A stretch of 7,949 bases of DNA from Neisseriaceae bacterium (GTDB lineage: Bacteria; Pseudomonadota; Gammaproteobacteria; Burkholderiales; Neisseriaceae): the NCBI GenBank assembly GCA_030151665.1, contig JASLDB010000038.1, positions 1 to 7,949 on the forward strand. The letters run 5' to 3'. Numbering within the stretch: position 1 is the first letter of the stretch; each line of letters begins with the position of its first letter. The translations under genes were made by a program, and so were the position numbers. The notes under the pieces were generated by a model that did not search any database, had not been told where the DNA came from, and worked only from the letters and a program-made list of their open reading frames with translations. This document shows positions 5,565 to 7,949 of the stretch, piece after piece.

Positions 5565-6581
5565 ATGGCTGCGATTCGTTTGTTGATTTCAGAATCCAAT
5601 GATCCTTGGTTTAATTTAGCGGTGGAAGAAAGTATTTTTCGCCACATGGCGCCCACACAAAAAGTGATGTTTTTGTGGCGAAATGCCGATACGGTGGTGA
5701 TAGGTAGAGCACAAAATCCATGGAAAGAATGCAATACGCGCAAAATGGCAGAAGATAATATCAAACTGGCTAGGCGCAGCAGTGGCGGTGGGGCTGTGTT
5801 TCAAGATTTGGGCAATACGTGCTTTACGTTTATGGCTGGTAAACCGGAGTACGATAAAAGTATTTCGACTCAAATTATCGTCGATGGCTTGGCCAAATTG
5901 GGTATTGTGGCAGAGATTTCAGGGCGCAATGATTTGGTGATGAAAACGACAGATGGTATGCGAAAGGTGTCAGGTTCGGCATATAGAGAAACCAAAGATC
6001 GGGGGTTTCACCATGGTACTTTGTTAATCAATACAGACTTAAACCGTTTGGCCAATTACCTAAACCCCGATCCCAAAAAATTACAAGCCAAAGGCATTAC
6101 CTCCGTTCGTTCACGTGTGGCAAATTTGGTTGATGTCATGGCTGATGCCAATCATGATAATGTTTGCCAAGCGATTGTGGATAGTTTTTTTGATTATTAT
6201 GGTGAAACGGTTGCTGCTGAATACATTTCAGCGGATAAATTGCCTGATATCCCTGGTTTTGTGGATAACTTTAACAAACAAAGTGATTGGGATTGGAATT
6301 TTGGTCAAGCACCCAGCTTTAATCATGCCATGGATGAGCGATTTTCTTGGGGGGGTGTAGAACTTCACTTGGATGTGAATAAAGGGCTTATTGAAGCGGC
6401 CAAAATTTTTACGGACAGCTTAAACCCAGCACCATTGGAAGATTTGGCATTGCAATTAAAAGGTGTCGCTTACCAAGTGGATACTATTCAGCTTGTATTG
6501 AATCAACTGATTGAGCAGTATCCAGATGATGGTGAACACTTAAACCAATTGGCGAATTGGTTGATATTGCAATTGCGATAA
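5565..6581 (+). CDS. lplA: Lipoate-protein ligase A
   Basis: This cytoplasmic enzyme activates free lipoate (or octanoate) with ATP to lipoyl-AMP and transfers it to a lysine of the E2 subunits of pyruvate and 2-oxoglutarate dehydrogenases and the GcvH protein, so it salvages external lipoate. At 338 residues it matches the E. coli protein in length and in wording throughout. The large BPL/LplA catalytic domain spans about 1-245: FLWRNADTVVIGRAQNPW (37-54), the lipoate-binding loop RRSSGGGAVF (70-79), GRNDL (120-124), and the adenylate lysine K134 in RKVSGSAYRETKDRG. The small C-terminal domain covers about 250-338 (FTDSLNPAPL at 282-291). GAGGA (5553-5557) lies 7 bases before the ATG. The gene follows rlmD by 32 bases and is probably translated from the same mRNA; a terminator follows directly. 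The strong resemblance to gammaproteobacterial LplA contrasts with the Bacteroidetes-like upstream gene. Confidence 0.96.
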   Translation: MAAIRLLISESNDPWFNLAVEESIFRHMAPTQKVMFLWRNADTVVIGRAQNPWKECNTRKMAEDNIKLARRSSGGGAVFQDLGNTCFTFMAGKPEYDKSISTQIIVDGLAKLGIVAEISGRNDLVMKTTDGMRKVSGSAYRETKDRGFHHGTLLINTDLNRLANYLNPDPKKLQAKGITSVRSRVANLVDVMADANHDNVCQAIVDSFFDYYGETVAAEYISADKLPDIPGFVDNFNKQSDWDWNFGQAPSFNHAMDERFSWGGVELHLDVNKGLIEAAKIFTDSLNPAPLEDLALQLKGVAYQVDTIQLVLNQLIEQYPDDGEHLNQLANWLILQLR

Positions 6582-6594
6582 TCCAATAAATTCA

Positions 6595-6630
6595 CATCAA
6601 AAAAGCTGTCGTGTGACAGCTTTTTTGATG
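6595..6630. terminator. Bidirectional terminator between lplA and the feo operon
   Basis: CATCAAAAAAGCTGTC (6595-6610) and GACAGCTTTTTTGATG (6615-6630) are perfect reverse complements, a 16-bp stem with a GTGT loop. The A-run and T-run flanks let it work in both directions. It sits between convergent genes: 13 bases after the lplA stop and 21 bases past the stop of the minus-strand gene. Confidence 0.92.
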
Positions 6631-6651
6631 GTTACAATAATTTTGGCAAGC

Positions 6652-7194
6652 TTAGAATGAAGAATTGGGTTCTTGTAAAAAAGCCATTTCTTCGGCACTT
6701 GAATCGCGTGATAAAATGGCATTTCGATGTGGATAGCGGCCAAATCGTTCGATAATGGCCAAATGCATTTTTTCATAATTCAGGGTGTTTTCATCACCCA
6801 ATGCTTGAAAATGTTGTAAAGCCAATTGGTGAATGGCTAGTGACTCCGAGTGCATAAACGGCATCAAAGCAAATTTTTGCTCATCAATGCTCAACGAGTG
6901 CCAATCAGGGTGATTGAGTAATTCTTGGCTTAAAGCCAACGCCATGGCATCTTGGGCAAATGATGTAGGTGTGTTGCGATAGATATTGCGGGAAAACTGG
7001 TCCAGTACAATAATTTCAGCGACACGACCTTGTGCTGTTGTGCGCCATAAATAGCATTCACCCGCTTTAGCTGCGGCTAATGTCTTGCCAAAACGATTGC
7101 TTAATAGGGTATCAAAGTCATCACTTTTACCAAACCATTCTTGTGGGGTGATTTCCTGAAACCAAAACTGCAAAACCTCTGCCGATGTGACCAT
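6652..7194 (-). CDS. DUF924 family protein
   Basis: This is a member of the widespread uncharacterised family DUF924 (all-helical, TPR-like). Visible family hallmarks in the 180 residues are VLQFWFQ near the start (7-13), LDQFSRNIYRN (64-74), PFMHSES (112-118) and the Arg/His-rich RFGRYPHRN (150-158), followed by the usual SxxE ending. The length is typical, there is no signal peptide or membrane segment, and it should be cytoplasmic. No biochemical activity is established for the family, so none is claimed. The start at 7194 (MVTSAEV) is preferred: an AGAAGAGA purine stretch lies just upstream and homologues begin near here. ATG at 7212 would add six residues (MKKRIN) but has no ribosome-binding site. 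It follows the FeoB-associated peptide gene by 24 bases (6 with the longer start), so it is the last gene of the feo transcript. Confidence 0.85.
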   Translation of the reverse strand: MVTSAEVLQFWFQEITPQEWFGKSDDFDTLLSNRFGKTLAAAKAGECYLWRTTAQGRVAEIIVLDQFSRNIYRNTPTSFAQDAMALALSQELLNHPDWHSLSIDEQKFALMPFMHSESLAIHQLALQHFQALGDENTLNYEKMHLAIIERFGRYPHRNAILSRDSSAEEMAFLQEPNSSF

Positions 7195-7218
7195 ATTTAT
7201 TCTCTTCTTCATGTTAAG

Positions 7219-7347
7219 TTAACCACATTTATCGCAGGATTCACATGATCCTTTTTTGCCTTTTTTCTTGTTTTTAAACAGGTATTTTCTCGTAATGTAG
7301 GCTGCACAAAATAACACAATAATAGCGGCGATGATGTTTTGTATCAT
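7219..7347 (-). CDS. FeoB-associated Cys-rich membrane peptide
   Basis: This 42-residue protein has one N-terminal membrane segment (about 3-18, MIQNIIAAIIVLFCAAYI), a strongly basic stretch (TRKYLFKNKKKGKKG, 19-33) and a C-terminal SCESCDKCG tail with cysteines at 35, 38 and 41 spaced CxxCxxC. This is the layout of the small FeoB-associated Cys-rich family found directly after feoB in many bacteria. By the positive-inside rule the Cys tail should be cytoplasmic, where it could bind iron or a cluster and help FeoB. That role is inferred, not shown. Its ATG overlaps the feoB stop (ATGA), so translation is probably coupled. An AGGA site lies 11 bases upstream inside feoB. An ATG four codons earlier (MDYF) is possible but lacks a ribosome-binding site. 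A longer reading of this frame upstream would only be feoB in the wrong frame. Confidence 0.85.
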   Translation of the reverse strand: MIQNIIAAIIVLFCAAYITRKYLFKNKKKGKKGSCESCDKCG

Positions 7348-7949
7348 GAAATAATCCATCCTGTAATATGGTATACCGCAAAGGCAAATACATAGGCTAA
7401 CACAAATAAATAAGCTGTAATCATCCAAGTTTGTTTGGCTGATTTGGTTTCCCTTTTGATAACCGCCAAGGTTGCCATGCACATGGGGGCATAAATGTAC
7501 CAAGCCAAGAAAGCAAAAGCAGTGGGCAAGCTCCAACGACTATGAATCAATGGAATCAATGATTGGTGTACGGCTTCTTCTGATGAACCACCCACAGCAT
7601 AAATGGTGCCCAAAGTAGAAACAACGACTTCTCGTGCAGCAAAGCCAGGAATCATGGCAATGCACATTTCCCAAGTGAAGCCAATGGGCGCAAACAAAGG
7701 TTGGATAACATTGCCTAACATACCTGCATAGCTGTATTCAATGGCAGGCATGGTGGCATCAACGGGTGCTGCAGGGTAGGTTACTAAGAACCACAAGACA
7801 ACTGTTACTGCACAAATAACTGTACCAGCCCGTTTTAAGAAGGCACTAACACGATCCCACAAACTTAAAATAATGTGTTTAAAGTTGGGCCAGCGAAAAG
7901 TGGGTAACTCCATGAGTAATGGAAATTGTTGTACACCACCTTTGCGAAC
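7344..7949 (-). CDS. feoB: Ferrous iron transport protein B, C-terminal part
   Basis: FeoB is the inner-membrane Fe(II) transporter with an N-terminal GTPase domain. Only the last 201 residues lie in the window; the frame is open to the window edge, where it reads VRKGGVQQFPLLMELPTFR, so the internal Met at 7913 is not the start. The fragment covers the second Gate (nucleoside-recognition-like) domain and the end of the membrane part. LMELPTFR is the usual loop before the gate. LKRAGTVI begins a membrane helix at about residues 40-57 of the fragment. The conserved MIPGFAAREVVVSTLGTIY lies at about 99-115, and further helices lie at about 141-164 (ending YAPMCMATLAV) and 175-198. No break or frameshift is seen. 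The stop overlaps the start of the Cys-rich peptide by 4 bases. feoA and the promoter would lie beyond the right edge. Confidence 0.95.
   Translation of the reverse strand, partial: VRKGGVQQFPLLMELPTFRWPNFKHIILSLWDRVSAFLKRAGTVICAVTVVLWFLVTYPAAPVDATMPAIEYSYAGMLGNVIQPLFAPIGFTWEMCIAMIPGFAAREVVVSTLGTIYAVGGSSEEAVHQSLIPLIHSRWSLPTAFAFLAWYIYAPMCMATLAVIKRETKSAKQTWMITAYLFVLAYVFAFAVYHITGWIIS

Noticed and set aside
5456..5873. Minus-strand ORFs (102 and 85 residues) over the rlmD end and lplA start
   Set aside because: They are shadows of two strongly supported genes, and their composition is unlike real protein.
7219..7536. 105-residue minus-strand ORF containing the Cys-rich peptide
   Set aside because: Its first 63 residues are feoB read in another frame. 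Only the part from 7347 on is a real gene.

Overview
The window is AT-rich bacterial DNA with Shine-Dalgarno-led genes, sigma70-like boxes and U-tailed intrinsic terminators after nearly every transcription unit. The lipoate ligase is close to the E. coli enzyme along its whole length. Together with the aspartase, the FeoB style and the DUF924 gene, it points to a low-GC proteobacterium (gamma or beta, for example Moraxella-, Cardiobacterium- or Neisseria-like). I cannot name the genus. It looks like ordinary chromosome: there is no phage, insertion sequence, CRISPR array, tRNA or rRNA.

Left part (1-1680): the 3' end of a universal stress protein gene and its terminator, then a promoter, a 5'-leader hairpin and a possible 18-codon leader ORF that runs into an unrecognised gene for a 233-residue protein with two C-terminal membrane segments. 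About 730 bases without an intact gene follow. They hold what looks like a decayed coding remnant, a promoter-to-terminator unit of about 94 nt that could be a small RNA, and a GC-rich hairpin just before aspA.

Middle (1681-4092): aspA (aspartate ammonia-lyase, L-aspartate to fumarate plus ammonia) as a single-gene unit closed by a perfect palindromic terminator; then a small two-TM protein with a DUF3592-like C-terminal domain, with its own well-formed promoter and terminator.

Right part (4093-7949): rlmD (23S rRNA m5U methyltransferase) and lplA (lipoate-protein ligase) lie 32 bases apart on the + strand and probably form an operon. The RlmD protein reads like a Bacteroidetes enzyme, while LplA reads like a gammaproteobacterial one, which suggests that one of them was acquired by transfer. 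A 16-bp perfect hairpin separates lplA from a convergent minus-strand operon: the 3' part of feoB (ferrous iron transporter), a 42-residue FeoB-associated Cys-rich membrane peptide that overlaps feoB by 4 bases, and a DUF924 gene directly after it.

Nothing here is a clear new multi-gene system. The points most worth a second look are the Bacteroidetes-type rlmD, the candidate small RNA upstream of aspA, the leader ORF at 212-268, and a dnaX-type slippery heptamer in the DUF3592-like gene.
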